NCBI RefSeq assembly: GCF_025628885.1
Contig: NZ_JAOTIF010000018.1
Span: 84,903-148,902, forward strand
Direction of reading: 5' to 3'
Origin: Paraflavisolibacter caeni
GTDB lineage: Bacteria; Bacteroidota; Bacteroidia; Chitinophagales; Chitinophagaceae
DNA length: 64,000 bases
The notes beneath the pieces are model-generated. The model saw only the letters and a list, made by a program, of their open reading frames with translations, made no database searches and was not told where the DNA came from. Shown here piece after piece: positions 43,370 through 52,798 of the stretch. The translations under genes were made by a program, and so were the position numbers. Positions within the stretch are counted from its first letter, which is position 1; each line of letters opens with the position of its first letter.

Positions 43370-44398
43370 TTATTTATTCTTATTTGGTTTTAGATTGATG
43401 TAAACAGGTTGGTCACGGTCGCAGGTGATCTCACCATTATTGTATTTCAGTTCAGCTAACTGGATCAAACTGATCTTAGATTCAACTGAGCCAGCAGGCG
43501 CAGGTGCTGACTTTTTTCTGCCCGGGTGTGTGAAATAGTAAATAAAGGCACGATCGCCATTGACTACTACATCCGCATGTCCGCCGATGGCAGCATCTTC
43601 AGGCCCTTTACCGGGTGCTTCCAGAATGCGTTCTTTCTGGCGTTTCCAGTTTTGCAGGTCGTCTGAAGAATAAATTCCCAATCCGGCCCAGTTGTCAACG
43701 ATCATCCAGTACTTTCCTTTCCACTGAAATACTTTGGGGCCTTCACCTCCACGATCGCCAAATGTTTTGCCTTTGTCTTCCCAGTTGTATAAGTCCTTAC
43801 TATCGGCATAGTAAATGGATTTACCATCTTTTTCGTTGTTGTACCACATGCGCCATGTACCATCGGGCATATGGAAGACACAGGCATCAATTACTCTTTC
43901 TGAAGATAGTTTGAGTGTAGACTCGTATTTCCAATTGAACAGGTCCTTGCTGGTCAGGTGGATAATATCGCGTGGGTGACGCCAGTCGGCAAATACACCA
44001 GGCACATAGGTCAAGTACATGTGGTAAGTGCCTTTGTGCTCGATAACATCAGGCGCCCAATGTGTGTAATCTGGTACAGGGCGATAATTGATGTTGGCTG
44101 TATCGCGGTATTTCCAGGTAGCACCATCTTTTGATTCGGCGATACCTATGCGGGTGCCGTGCACCCATTTAACGCCGGTAGAATCGGTCATAGTGGCCCG
44201 ACGATTGGTATAGAACATGAACCACTTTTTTTCATTAGCGTTCCAGATGATCACCGGGTCGGCGGCTCCATCATAAATGGGATCGCGATAGAGCGGTTTG
44301 GGAGCTAGCTTACCCTTTGATTTCTTCTGTGCAATACTTTGATGTGCAAAAGGAAGAAACAGTAATATTAGACATGCGATTTTCAGAATGCACTTCAT
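43370..44398 (-). CDS. GH43-like glycosidase, exported
   Basis: About 342 residues from MKCILKIACL; the 57-codon extension upstream has no signal character. The signal peptide ends SIAQK. A five-bladed propeller with Asp47 (GAADPVI), Asp171 (VIDACVF) and Glu219 (GGEGPKV) as the catalytic triad candidates. The segment HYTHWAPDV-like (YTHWAPDVI) and KGPEDAAIGGHADV are further blade motifs. It is likely an arabinofuranosidase, galactosidase or unsaturated-sugar-active enzyme; I cannot assign a subfamily. It lies between GH106 and GH2 on the operon. Confidence 0.8.
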   Translation of the reverse strand: MKCILKIACLILLFLPFAHQSIAQKKSKGKLAPKPLYRDPIYDGAADPVIIWNANEKKWFMFYTNRRATMTDSTGVKWVHGTRIGIAESKDGATWKYRDTANINYRPVPDYTHWAPDVIEHKGTYHMYLTYVPGVFADWRHPRDIIHLTSKDLFNWKYESTLKLSSERVIDACVFHMPDGTWRMWYNNEKDGKSIYYADSKDLYNWEDKGKTFGDRGGEGPKVFQWKGKYWMIVDNWAGLGIYSSDDLQNWKRQKERILEAPGKGPEDAAIGGHADVVVNGDRAFIYYFTHPGRKKSAPAPAGSVESKISLIQLAELKYNNGEITCDRDQPVYINLKPNKNK

Positions 44399-44454
44399 TT
44401 GGACAGATTGAGAATGGTGAATGGTGAAGGATGATGGACACAAGTAAAATATGT

Positions 44455-44491
44455 ACAGTAATTCCATACTTGTGCGGTATGGAATTACTGT
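44455..44491 (-). repeat. 15-bp perfect hairpin inside the pectin operon
   Basis: The arms 44455-44469 and 44477-44491 are perfect inverse copies with a 7-base loop. It sits between the GH106 stop and the GH43 start. Only short T runs follow (TATTTTA), so it may be a weak attenuator or an RNA-processing or stability element between upstream and downstream genes. Confidence 0.7.
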
Positions 44492-44499
44492 TGGGATAT

Positions 44500-47334
44500 T
44501 TATTGAACAATACGGGTTATTGGTGTGAGGGTTACCGGACCAGCCAAGCCAGAAGCTTGTGGTTCCCAACCAGATGCGTCAAACACACCGTTTTTGACAT
44601 TTTCCTTTTTACGGGCAGACATGTTGATGTTGTAAAACTTCTTCCACTGCATGCAATTCTTATCCATGTAGATAATACGATTGGCCATCAAATTGGATAC
44701 TAAAACTTCAAGTTTGTTATTTGCCTGCAGGCTGGCGGCGGGAATTTCCACTTTGAATTCAGGGCCAATCAGGGTGGCCACTTTTTTACCATTCAGGAAA
44801 ACTTCTGCTGTTTCATCCACATGCCCCAGATCCAGTTGCCATGCAGTTGCCTTGCCTAAAGGCTTGGCAAAGGAAATAGAATATTTCGCTGTACCAGAGA
44901 AGTTCTTTACATCGTCACCATCCAGGTTTGTCCATGAACCCAGTTTATCAGTAGTTACCTTGGCAGGCAGTTTAGGTCCACCGCTTACAAACTCAATCGT
45001 CCATGTTCCTTTGATCTCCTGCTCATCACCAGCAATAGTTACATAAGGGAAAGCCGTACCTGTCTTTTTAGTATTGAAAGTTTGAACAATGGCTGATTCA
45101 GATGGCCGTAATTGCACATACACTTCCACAGTACCATTTTGCTTTTGCCTGGATTTAGCAATCCCGCTTTTTGCAAACATGGGGTCGAACAAAGCGACAG
45201 ATGCAGCTTTAGCACTCAGAGGCACCCAACCACTAAAGGCCTTGTCTGTCCTGTTGTCCAGGAAATATGTATAGCCATCATTATTCCTTTTGCGGATGAA
45301 TTGGATTCCGGCTTCGTGCAGCGTTTCTCTTCTCACTTTAGCAGCGTCCAAAAGGGCTTCCATATCATCGCTTAAAATGAATGCACCTTTGCCAACTACG
45401 GCTTTTTTTACCTTGCCATTGTCAGTAAACCTGATTTGCTGTACTAAATTTTGAAAAGCTGTTCTGCGATCCTGCAGTTTGTTGAAGCCAGGCACATCCT
45501 GCGGCAGTGATTTATACACTAAAATTTGTGCGCCATTATTTGCCAATTCCAAAAGCTTTTGGAAAGTAGCTTCAGGAATGAACTTATTAGCAGGTAGCAA
45601 AATGGTTTGATAGTTATTACCACCTGTCATGATATTACCATTGGCGGTCGTCATTTTCTGCAACTGGCGATCGGAGAAAAAGTCGAAGCCGTATCCTTTT
45701 TCCTGCATCCATTCGGCAGTATGTGCAAAGTCGGTTCCTTCAAAGTTCTTTTCTATGCCATCGAAGTGCTGTAGCATCACTCTTCCCGGCTCCATATATC
45801 GGTCGACTAGCGGGAAGTATAACAGCACGTTATTATCAGGTTTGCCCATTTGCAAGAATGACTGTGAGCGGGCAACATAATCATTCAGCGCTTTAAAGTC
45901 TTTCCATTGTGGATTGGATTGATTAAAGTGAACAGCAGCATAAAATAACCATCCAGGCCAGGCTTCGCCTTTAGGAGAATAATTTACGCCATGGTAAAAG
46001 ATGTGGTTCACCCCGCCCAGCATAAACAAGTCCAATGCTTTTTTCACATCGCCCCAATTGGATAAAAAGTGTTCGTTTAGCCAGGTAGCAGATTCGGATG
46101 ACGATAGTCTTTTACCGGTTACATTGGCAGCAGAGGTAGCGAATTTAAAGCGCATGATATCGGTACCTTCTGTTTCAGGAATATCAATTGCACCATATAA
46201 ATCCAACAGGTTGGCTGGAGAGCCGTGTGATTGGTTACGGATGACTGTACCTTTGGTATCGCCCCATTTTTTCCATTCTTTGGTGAAGTGTTCCAGGATC
46301 AGTTCGTCTATGGTTGCGCGATAATCATACAGTACTCTTTTGTTTGTTTCCTCATCAGCTTTCTGAAAAAGGGCCGGCAGATAGTTGCGCAGATCATAAC
46401 CTCTTCTTTGCTGGAATTCTTCAAACATTTTGGGAGTCCAGTTGTGCTGACCACTGCGGGCATCATCCACTTCATATGAGTCGTTAAACAAGGCGCGGAT
46501 ATAAGAAATGTCATGTCCTTTAAACGCCTCGTCAAAGCGGCTTAAGAAGGTATGTATGGCTTCAGCAGAAAAGTGGTCGATAGCATAACCTTCGCCACCA
46601 GGAGCAGCTCTTTCTACCATTTTACCGTGCAGCCCCTGAAAGAGTGCATACAAGTTCCAATTTCCTTCAGGAGCCGTCCAGTTCAACTTTCCGGAAGCAT
46701 CCACCTTATTGGTCAAGTCTATTTTCTGGCCATTGTCAGAATAAGCCATCAATATTTGTACAGGGAGCAGCATGGGGAACTTCACCTGGTCTAAAGCCAA
46801 GCCTTGCAGGTCTTTATTTGATGCAATGTCCTGATTTAATGTATCAACACTCACCTTTTTTGTATTGGCTGTTGATACAAAGCCATCGGTCTTGTATACA
46901 ATGGCTTCATTCAGTTGTTCGCCACCTTTCAATTGATAGTTTTTGTAATAGACGGTTTTGCTGGCGTCTTTGTCCTTTATCCAAGGACCACCGAAAGGCC
47001 AGCCGGTGCCATTAGCAATATCTATCCCTAAGTTCAAACGCTTTGCTTCTTTCAGGGTAAAGTCGAGCATTTGCATCCATTGGGGAGACAAAAAGTTGAT
47101 GAACTGTTTTTCATATCCCTTAACACCATAGATCGGTGTTATTTCCAAGCCGCCCAAACCTGCATTTTTATAGTCCTGCATATTTGCGGTAAGGTTCTTT
47201 TGATCTACGGCACTGCCTTCCCACCACCAGCGAGCCCAAGGCCTTGTTTCCTGGTTAATTGCAGGCCAGGAAACCTGTGCCATTGCGGCTATTGAAGCCG
47301 CGGAGAGAATGGTTGATAATGTTACTTTCTTCAT
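44500..47334 (-). CDS. alpha-L-rhamnosidase, GH106
   Basis: About 944 residues from MKKVTLSTIL (longer frame adds four codons); signal peptide ends AMAQ. The N-terminal ETRPWARWWWEGSAVD, GLGGLEITPIYGVKG and LGIDIANGTGWPFGGPW motifs are diagnostic of GH106, which removes terminal rhamnose by inversion. A catalytic domain TIM barrel runs about 20-480, followed by beta-sandwiches including a jelly-roll near 800-925 (LDLGHVDETAEVFLNGKKV). It should act on rhamnogalacturonan oligosaccharides after GH105 has removed the unsaturated sugar. Neighbours PL22 and GH43 are 93 and 101 bases away on the same strand. Confidence 0.92.
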   Translation of the reverse strand: MKKVTLSTILSAASIAAMAQVSWPAINQETRPWARWWWEGSAVDQKNLTANMQDYKNAGLGGLEITPIYGVKGYEKQFINFLSPQWMQMLDFTLKEAKRLNLGIDIANGTGWPFGGPWIKDKDASKTVYYKNYQLKGGEQLNEAIVYKTDGFVSTANTKKVSVDTLNQDIASNKDLQGLALDQVKFPMLLPVQILMAYSDNGQKIDLTNKVDASGKLNWTAPEGNWNLYALFQGLHGKMVERAAPGGEGYAIDHFSAEAIHTFLSRFDEAFKGHDISYIRALFNDSYEVDDARSGQHNWTPKMFEEFQQRRGYDLRNYLPALFQKADEETNKRVLYDYRATIDELILEHFTKEWKKWGDTKGTVIRNQSHGSPANLLDLYGAIDIPETEGTDIMRFKFATSAANVTGKRLSSSESATWLNEHFLSNWGDVKKALDLFMLGGVNHIFYHGVNYSPKGEAWPGWLFYAAVHFNQSNPQWKDFKALNDYVARSQSFLQMGKPDNNVLLYFPLVDRYMEPGRVMLQHFDGIEKNFEGTDFAHTAEWMQEKGYGFDFFSDRQLQKMTTANGNIMTGGNNYQTILLPANKFIPEATFQKLLELANNGAQILVYKSLPQDVPGFNKLQDRRTAFQNLVQQIRFTDNGKVKKAVVGKGAFILSDDMEALLDAAKVRRETLHEAGIQFIRKRNNDGYTYFLDNRTDKAFSGWVPLSAKAASVALFDPMFAKSGIAKSRQKQNGTVEVYVQLRPSESAIVQTFNTKKTGTAFPYVTIAGDEQEIKGTWTIEFVSGGPKLPAKVTTDKLGSWTNLDGDDVKNFSGTAKYSISFAKPLGKATAWQLDLGHVDETAEVFLNGKKVATLIGPEFKVEIPAASLQANNKLEVLVSNLMANRIIYMDKNCMQWKKFYNINMSARKKENVKNGVFDASGWEPQASGLAGPVTLTPITRIVQ

Positions 47335-47359
47335 AAAACTAATCATGCCCCATCCGACC

Positions 47360-47383
47360 TACTCAACAGAGGAGGGTTGAGTA
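47360..47383 (-). repeat. 8-bp inverted repeat between PL22 and GH106 genes
   Basis: TACTCAAC (47360-47367) pairs with GTTGAGTA (47376-47383) across an eight-base loop. No T run follows. It may be a minor RNA structure in the polycistronic transcript. Confidence 0.4.
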
Positions 47384-47427
47384 CACTCATTTATTCTTGA
47401 AATTTAATTATTGACAAAATGCACTTT

Positions 47428-48651
47428 TTAACTCTTCGCAATTTCTACTGCGTATACCTGTGATTCACCTTCAAAGTTGGCGCGGAAGATGATCCATTTA
47501 CCGTCAGGTGAAAAGTGAATGTTGGGTTCCAACTTATAGCCATGGTGTTTCATGTTCACCAATCTTTCCGCATCAAAATGATCGCCATTGGGACGGAACA
47601 AGTATATCCACATACCATCCTTTGCTTTGGCAACCTGGCCAGGATCGCCACCATCACCTGCAAACAGTTTCTGATCGGGTGATATATTGAAATGGATAGA
47701 CCATTCATCCCTGGTTAAGCTATATTTCTTTTCCTGCCCAGTTTTTACGTCGGTACCACCCACAAAGAAATTAGTACTGCGCGGTTGTTGCAGGTCGAAC
47801 CAGATGGTCTTGCCATCGGGGCTAAACCATTCATGACCGGCAATTTCCATATCCATTGTACGTTTGTGCATCAACTTTATTTCATTGTTCATTAAGTTGA
47901 TGGTCCAGATGCGATCAACCTTATGCCAAGGGCCTTCGTGACAGAACATCAGCAAATTTGGATCGGTTGAAGAGAACTGTACATGATTTAACCAAGCAGA
48001 ATCTGTAAACAGTTTTTTGATCTGTTTTGTTTTGAGGTCGACGGCAAATAAAGTGCGGGGCAGCTTTGCTTCATAGATCTTATTGAAATAATCACTTTTG
48101 TTGGGATTCTGTCTGAAGATTTCTTTTTCAGCATCTGATGACCAAACACCACCCAGCAGGGTTTCATCAGCATTTAGCGTAGTAACGCTTGCTTTGAAGT
48201 CTGCAGGAAAAACAAAGAGTAACTCAGTTTTCTTTGTATCAATATTAGTAGCAAAGATGCTGTCTTTGATCTGGTAGTAAACCTTCTTGCTTTTTTTGCC
48301 TACAATTTCTCCACTCATGGGAGAAGCCTGACTGGTCACTTGTTCTGTCTGCAATGTTTTCAAGTCAACGGTATGGATTTGCTTACCAGCTTTATCCGTA
48401 CTGTAAAACACCATTTTATTTCCAATGAATGGATTGTTGTGAAAGTAGAAGGATGCGTTACTTCCTTCTTTACGCGACAAGCGAATCACTTTATGGTGCG
48501 TGTCCTGGTCAATCCATTCATCGGGCATGTCTTTTCCGCCCGTTTCCATTACAGGAACGGTTTTCAATGACGCATGCTGTATTTGTGCTGATGCAGAAAG
48601 GGATAGTGTTAACATCAGCGCCATTGGTACATCAATTTTTACATGGTTCAT
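47428..48651 (-). CDS. ogl: oligogalacturonate lyase, PL22
   Basis: About 407 residues from MNHVKIDVPM. A signal peptide (ending SASAQ) is unusual here, because the characterised PL22 enzymes are cytoplasmic. The propeller has the family motifs DEWIDQDTHHKVIRLSRKEG, FNKIYEAKLPRTLF, FCHEGPWHKVDRIW and PNIHFSPDGKWIIF, with the metal-binding His candidates in the last two. It cleaves unsaturated di- and trigalacturonate to 5-keto-4-deoxyuronate. The 5' end is 15 bases after the deacetylase gene. It is the only enzyme in the operon aimed at plain homogalacturonan fragments. Confidence 0.9.
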   Translation of the reverse strand: MNHVKIDVPMALMLTLSLSASAQIQHASLKTVPVMETGGKDMPDEWIDQDTHHKVIRLSRKEGSNASFYFHNNPFIGNKMVFYSTDKAGKQIHTVDLKTLQTEQVTSQASPMSGEIVGKKSKKVYYQIKDSIFATNIDTKKTELLFVFPADFKASVTTLNADETLLGGVWSSDAEKEIFRQNPNKSDYFNKIYEAKLPRTLFAVDLKTKQIKKLFTDSAWLNHVQFSSTDPNLLMFCHEGPWHKVDRIWTINLMNNEIKLMHKRTMDMEIAGHEWFSPDGKTIWFDLQQPRSTNFFVGGTDVKTGQEKKYSLTRDEWSIHFNISPDQKLFAGDGGDPGQVAKAKDGMWIYLFRPNGDHFDAERLVNMKHHGYKLEPNIHFSPDGKWIIFRANFEGESQVYAVEIAKS

Positions 48652-48666
48652 ATAGCTCAATTGTTT

Positions 48667-49455
48667 TTAATTTTTTAAAGGTTTTTGTATATCCGGTTTT
48701 ATTTGTTTCAATGCTTGTTTGACATTGACATACTTGTCCAAGTCTTTCAATGAAATGACTGTATACTGATTATCGTGCAGGAACTGCAGATATTCCTTGA
48801 ACAATTCGGGAGGAGTCGTTACCCAAGGATGTTCATAATCGGGTACGCCGTGAATAGTCAGCACAACGATCTTTCCATCTTTTGCCTGCTGCAAAGCATT
48901 CATGATTTCTGTTTTATTCTTTTCGTTGGTCGCCCAACTTGGGATCAAGTAAGGATGATCCGAAAGCGGATCATAAGGTCGGCTGCCACCTGCGCGGGCG
49001 AAGCTGTAATGTCTTTCTTTTAAGACGTCGAGTGTTTTTGCATCCAACCCATAGCCGGGATAAGCAAAGGTGTGCGGTCTGCCCAGCTTCAGTGAGTCAC
49101 ACTTATCTTCTATATATTTTAATTGAGCAATTACACCTTCTTTGGAGAGCCTATCCACATGAGCATGCGTATGTGTATGGTTGGCTACTTCAAATCCCAT
49201 CTTTCCCAACTGCTGCATTTGTTTCCAAGTCATGTATTTGGAGGTATCACTGAAGTTGGGAGGGAACTCACAAACAAAGAAAGTAGCTCCAAAGCCGTAT
49301 TGCTTCAATAGTGGTGCAACGTTTGTAAAGTGTGTAACCGGTGCATCGTCGAATGTGAGCACGACCAGTTTGTCAGGAATGGGTTTCCTGATGATTTTCT
49401 GGCCGGTTGATTGAAGGCTAATCATACATGCTATGTAGAGCAATAAATTTTTCAT
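48667..49455 (-). CDS. polysaccharide deacetylase (CE4-like), exported
   Basis: 262 residues with a signal peptide (ending STGQ). The NodB-homology domain has the TFDD motif (34-37; Asp37 metal ligand) and the HTHTH motif (93-97, the HxxxH ligands), then FAYPGYG (about 130) and VVLTIHGVP (about 200). CE4 enzymes deacetylate chitin, peptidoglycan or acetylxylan. Within this pectin series it probably removes acetyl groups from pectic sugars or side chains, which is an inference. It lies 3 bases after the GH28 gene, so it is cotranscribed and nearly coupled. Confidence 0.9.
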   Translation of the reverse strand: MKNLLLYIACMISLQSTGQKIIRKPIPDKLVVLTFDDAPVTHFTNVAPLLKQYGFGATFFVCEFPPNFSDTSKYMTWKQMQQLGKMGFEVANHTHTHAHVDRLSKEGVIAQLKYIEDKCDSLKLGRPHTFAYPGYGLDAKTLDVLKERHYSFARAGGSRPYDPLSDHPYLIPSWATNEKNKTEIMNALQQAKDGKIVVLTIHGVPDYEHPWVTTPPELFKEYLQFLHDNQYTVISLKDLDKYVNVKQALKQIKPDIQKPLKN

Positions 49456-49458
49456 CTT

Positions 49459-51033
49459 TTAGAAGGATAGTTGGGGTGTCCTGGATATTTTTTTATCAGG
49501 GATTTCGCCGCCGTCTTTGAGGTTAAAACCTTCAACATTTTTTAATTGATATAGAGGAGCAGTTCCTGCCTTTTGGGCTTTCACCCGGAAGAAGTCAGCA
49601 CCTTTTACATCATCGAGTATAAAAGCAGGACGGGTTTCTTTGCCCATGAAGCTTACTTCCACATTGTTCAATTCAATGTTCTTTACATGACGGATGAAAA
49701 AGCCATATGCTGGCAATACACCAAACTTTTGCGGTTCGGGATATACCTTCTCATATTCGGGCACTTCTTTCTGAATCTTAGCCAGCGGTGAGTCAATGGG
49801 ACGATAATAAATGCGAATGTTATTCAGTTTCACATCTTCAATTTCATTTCCGGGTAAGCCAGAGATCAGTGTAGCAAAATGGGAGTCTGCATTGTATGCT
49901 ACTACATTACTTATTAACACGCGGCGCAGCTCTCCGATGGGCGTGCCTTGAGGCCCGCGCATGCGACCACCCAGGCGAAGGAAGATAGGCGAGTTCACAA
50001 TATCACGCATGGTGATGTTGGTAATGGTCACATCTTCCAACAAAGCGCCATCTACAGTTTCCAATGCCAGTCCGCGGCAGTATTCAAATACGCAGTTAGA
50101 GATGGTAATGTTCTTAAAGCCACCATTGGATTCGGTACCGAACTTAATACGACCGGTAGGGCCTTCCTGGTCAGGCACCTGGTTGAATTGTTTCCGCTGG
50201 TAAGTACCATCATAAAGGGTACCCAGGTCGTAACCGCTTACCTGACAATTGGTGATGGTTACATTTTGTGTAGGACGAGCATATCCCAATGCATAAGAAC
50301 TCTTTAAAACTATTGCATCGTCGTTAGGAGAATTTACTGTGCAGTTGGAAATCCGTACGTTGAAACAGCAGTCGATGTCCATACCATCTCGGTTGGTATC
50401 AATTTTCAAATTATCTACAGTCAGGTTGTCAACACCTGTGGCTAAAATTCCAAAGTGACCACCATAAATGAGTGTAAAATCTTTCAGTATTACGTTGCGG
50501 CAAAGCTTTAATGAGATGGCTTTATTGGCGCCACCTTCCCACATGTAGGGGCCAGCATTCACACCGATCTTTTCCCAACGTTCGTGTTTATAAAACCCGC
50601 GACTTAATCCTCTACCATTGATCAAGCCGGGACCAAGGATCGAAATATTCTGGAGGTTCTCGCCCCAGATCAGGCTATTGTGCCAATGGCTGTGACCATA
50701 GTCCTGGTAGTTATTGCCCGGGCCCGGATCAGGATCATCATATCGGCCACCGTGTGTAGAATCTGCAGCCAGTAAGGTGCAACCCTGGTCCAAGTATAAA
50801 GTGATATTACTCTTGAGACGAATGGAATAACTTAAAAAGGTACCACCTGGAAAATAAACCGTTCCGCCACCAGCATTTGCTGCTGCATCAATGGCATCGT
50901 TAATAGCTTTTGTATCTATGGTTTTGCCATCGCCTTTCGCACCATAATCTTTAATATTAAAAACAGTTTTGTTCTGAGCGAAAACAGAACAAGAAATCAA
51001 CAATACAACAATTAAGAATTTAGTCTTCATCAT
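49459..51033 (-). CDS. GH28 enzyme, exported, exo- or rhamnogalacturonan-type
   Basis: 524 residues with a signal peptide (1-20, ending VFAQ). Beta-helix family 28 enzyme with TNRDGMDIDCC (213-223) and PNDDAIVLKSS (236-246) catalytic Asp motifs. The third motif is GTESNGG (299-305) and the RIK position reads RGLALE, so the canonical His and Lys motifs are absent, as in divergent Bacteroidota pectinases. The activity may be an alpha-galacturonidase on rhamnogalacturonan fragments. It is only weakly similar to the other GH28 in the window and is likely a different specificity. It lies 19 bases after the GH39 gene. Confidence 0.88.
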   Translation of the reverse strand: MMKTKFLIVVLLISCSVFAQNKTVFNIKDYGAKGDGKTIDTKAINDAIDAAANAGGGTVYFPGGTFLSYSIRLKSNITLYLDQGCTLLAADSTHGGRYDDPDPGPGNNYQDYGHSHWHNSLIWGENLQNISILGPGLINGRGLSRGFYKHERWEKIGVNAGPYMWEGGANKAISLKLCRNVILKDFTLIYGGHFGILATGVDNLTVDNLKIDTNRDGMDIDCCFNVRISNCTVNSPNDDAIVLKSSYALGYARPTQNVTITNCQVSGYDLGTLYDGTYQRKQFNQVPDQEGPTGRIKFGTESNGGFKNITISNCVFEYCRGLALETVDGALLEDVTITNITMRDIVNSPIFLRLGGRMRGPQGTPIGELRRVLISNVVAYNADSHFATLISGLPGNEIEDVKLNNIRIYYRPIDSPLAKIQKEVPEYEKVYPEPQKFGVLPAYGFFIRHVKNIELNNVEVSFMGKETRPAFILDDVKGADFFRVKAQKAGTAPLYQLKNVEGFNLKDGGEIPDKKISRTPQLSF

Positions 51034-51052
51034 ATCAATTAAAAGAAATGCA

Positions 51053-52798
51053 TCACCAACGGAAGGTCACTAAAGAAACCGCCTGTCGTGGCAATTGAAT
51101 TTTCAAAATAGTTTCCCCGTTGGTTTGTATCCATTGAGGAGATGTATATAGCGCTAACTGGCCTGCTTTTTCCAATTCTTTGATTTGGGCTTCCGAAGGA
51201 TTCTGCGGTGACCCCATTTTCTTCCACAGTTCGTAGGAGTTGCTATGTTCACCATCAATACGATAATGATGGAGGTACAACTGCTTCGCCGGCAAACCTT
51301 TGACCTTTAGTACTACTGTTGCTGTTGAATCTTTCACATCATCGTCATGATAATTCCAAAGCATAACGGCAGCGGTGTGCGCATCTTTGCTTGCCAGGGC
51401 ATTGATGTCTGATTGTGCACCCCTGATGCTGGAATCAGCAGCTTTCCTTAAGTCATAAGCAGCATCTGAAACCACTTTTACTCTTTTGCCCTGCATCATG
51501 CCGAACATGCGGAATACATTCAAGACGGGTTTATCAACGCCATTGGTTGCCAGATCACGGAAACCATAGAACCAAGGCTGGTTCTCAAATTCGAATGACC
51601 AAGAAACAGCACCTTTAAAGTTCACCTTCAACGAATCTGCTAAAGCATATTTGCGGGCAAAAGAAGCGGCAGTGTAACTGGAATACATCGTTCCATTGCG
51701 GTAAGCATTTTCAGGGTTGGTTTGCATGCCACAGGCAGCACAACCTTCGGGATCAGACTCTCCAATAATGATTGGAAGATGTTTTAGCTGCGGGTAAGAA
51801 GCTACGATCTGAAAGCCACCCCTAATGTCACGCAATTGAGTGCCCATGTTCATGCGCACATGACCATCTACTACTCTAGGTGCGCCTTTGGCATGAAAAG
51901 CTATGAAGTCGATTGATGTACCGGTTTTGCCCGTCACGTAGTTTTTACCGGAGATGCAATGTTGCAGGAATCCATTCAGGAATTTAGCGCCCCGACTGCC
52001 ACCAGGACCTGTAACATGTGGTCCACCGATCTTTGCAGTTGGCAAAGCACGTTTTACTGCATCAACGCTGTAGTCGTAGAGTTTGCAATATTCTTCCAAT
52101 GTTCCTCCCCAGTAAGGGCTATCCGGTTCATTCCACAGTTCCCAGTACCAGCTTTCCACTTCTTTCTTTCCATATCGCTGCACGCAATGTTTTACCCATT
52201 GATAAACCAATTCTCCCCATTTGTTGTAATCTTTTGGCGGAGCAGTCCAGCCCGTAAAGATTTCATTGTAAGATGTACCCGGTTTCCAATGATGTTGATA
52301 GGGTTGCGGCTTAGAGGACAAAGCTTCAGGCATGAAACCCAATTGAGCCAGCGGCTTCATACCCCGTTGCACATAGGTATCAAAGATGCTATCTACGATG
52401 TTCCAGTAATAAACTGGGTTGCCACTGGCATCTTCCGTATACATGTTAGTAGATCCCCATTTAAGGGCAGGCGTACCATCACCGGTAGACATCATGTTGT
52501 GGGCACGCACAAAAACAGGAACGGGACTCAAAGCAGCTATTTCTGAAAGCAGCTTTTTGCCATCCTTCATGTAGGTATAGTTCGGTTCGTCGTATCCAAA
52601 CCATGCCCATACGGGGTCCATGTTACCAACAGGCTGGTTGAGGTCAACAGTGATTGCTGCCCTATGAGGTATTACCTGGGCGAACGCAGGAAATTGCATC
52701 AACAATACAATCAGGACAAGCGTACTTATCCTGATTTGCAATTTCCAGTTATGGTAGTATGATGGTGGATTAAATTTCATGGGCTTTCTATTGATCAT
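51053..52798 (-). CDS. GH39-like glycosidase, exported
   Basis: 581 residues, or 575 if it starts at the second Met; both allow a signal peptide ending AFAQ. A TIM barrel has acid/base Glu224 in ELWNEPDSPYWGG and nucleophile Glu347 in IIGESDPEGC. WAWFGYDEPNYTY near residue 65 and the end region match GH39, typically beta-xylosidase or alpha-L-iduronidase and also reported on arabinose linkages; exact substrate is unresolved. Its ATG shares one base with the stop of the CE12 gene (TAATG), which indicates translational coupling. Confidence 0.82.
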   Translation of the reverse strand: MINRKPMKFNPPSYYHNWKLQIRISTLVLIVLLMQFPAFAQVIPHRAAITVDLNQPVGNMDPVWAWFGYDEPNYTYMKDGKKLLSEIAALSPVPVFVRAHNMMSTGDGTPALKWGSTNMYTEDASGNPVYYWNIVDSIFDTYVQRGMKPLAQLGFMPEALSSKPQPYQHHWKPGTSYNEIFTGWTAPPKDYNKWGELVYQWVKHCVQRYGKKEVESWYWELWNEPDSPYWGGTLEEYCKLYDYSVDAVKRALPTAKIGGPHVTGPGGSRGAKFLNGFLQHCISGKNYVTGKTGTSIDFIAFHAKGAPRVVDGHVRMNMGTQLRDIRGGFQIVASYPQLKHLPIIIGESDPEGCAACGMQTNPENAYRNGTMYSSYTAASFARKYALADSLKVNFKGAVSWSFEFENQPWFYGFRDLATNGVDKPVLNVFRMFGMMQGKRVKVVSDAAYDLRKAADSSIRGAQSDINALASKDAHTAAVMLWNYHDDDVKDSTATVVLKVKGLPAKQLYLHHYRIDGEHSNSYELWKKMGSPQNPSEAQIKELEKAGQLALYTSPQWIQTNGETILKIQLPRQAVSLVTFRW

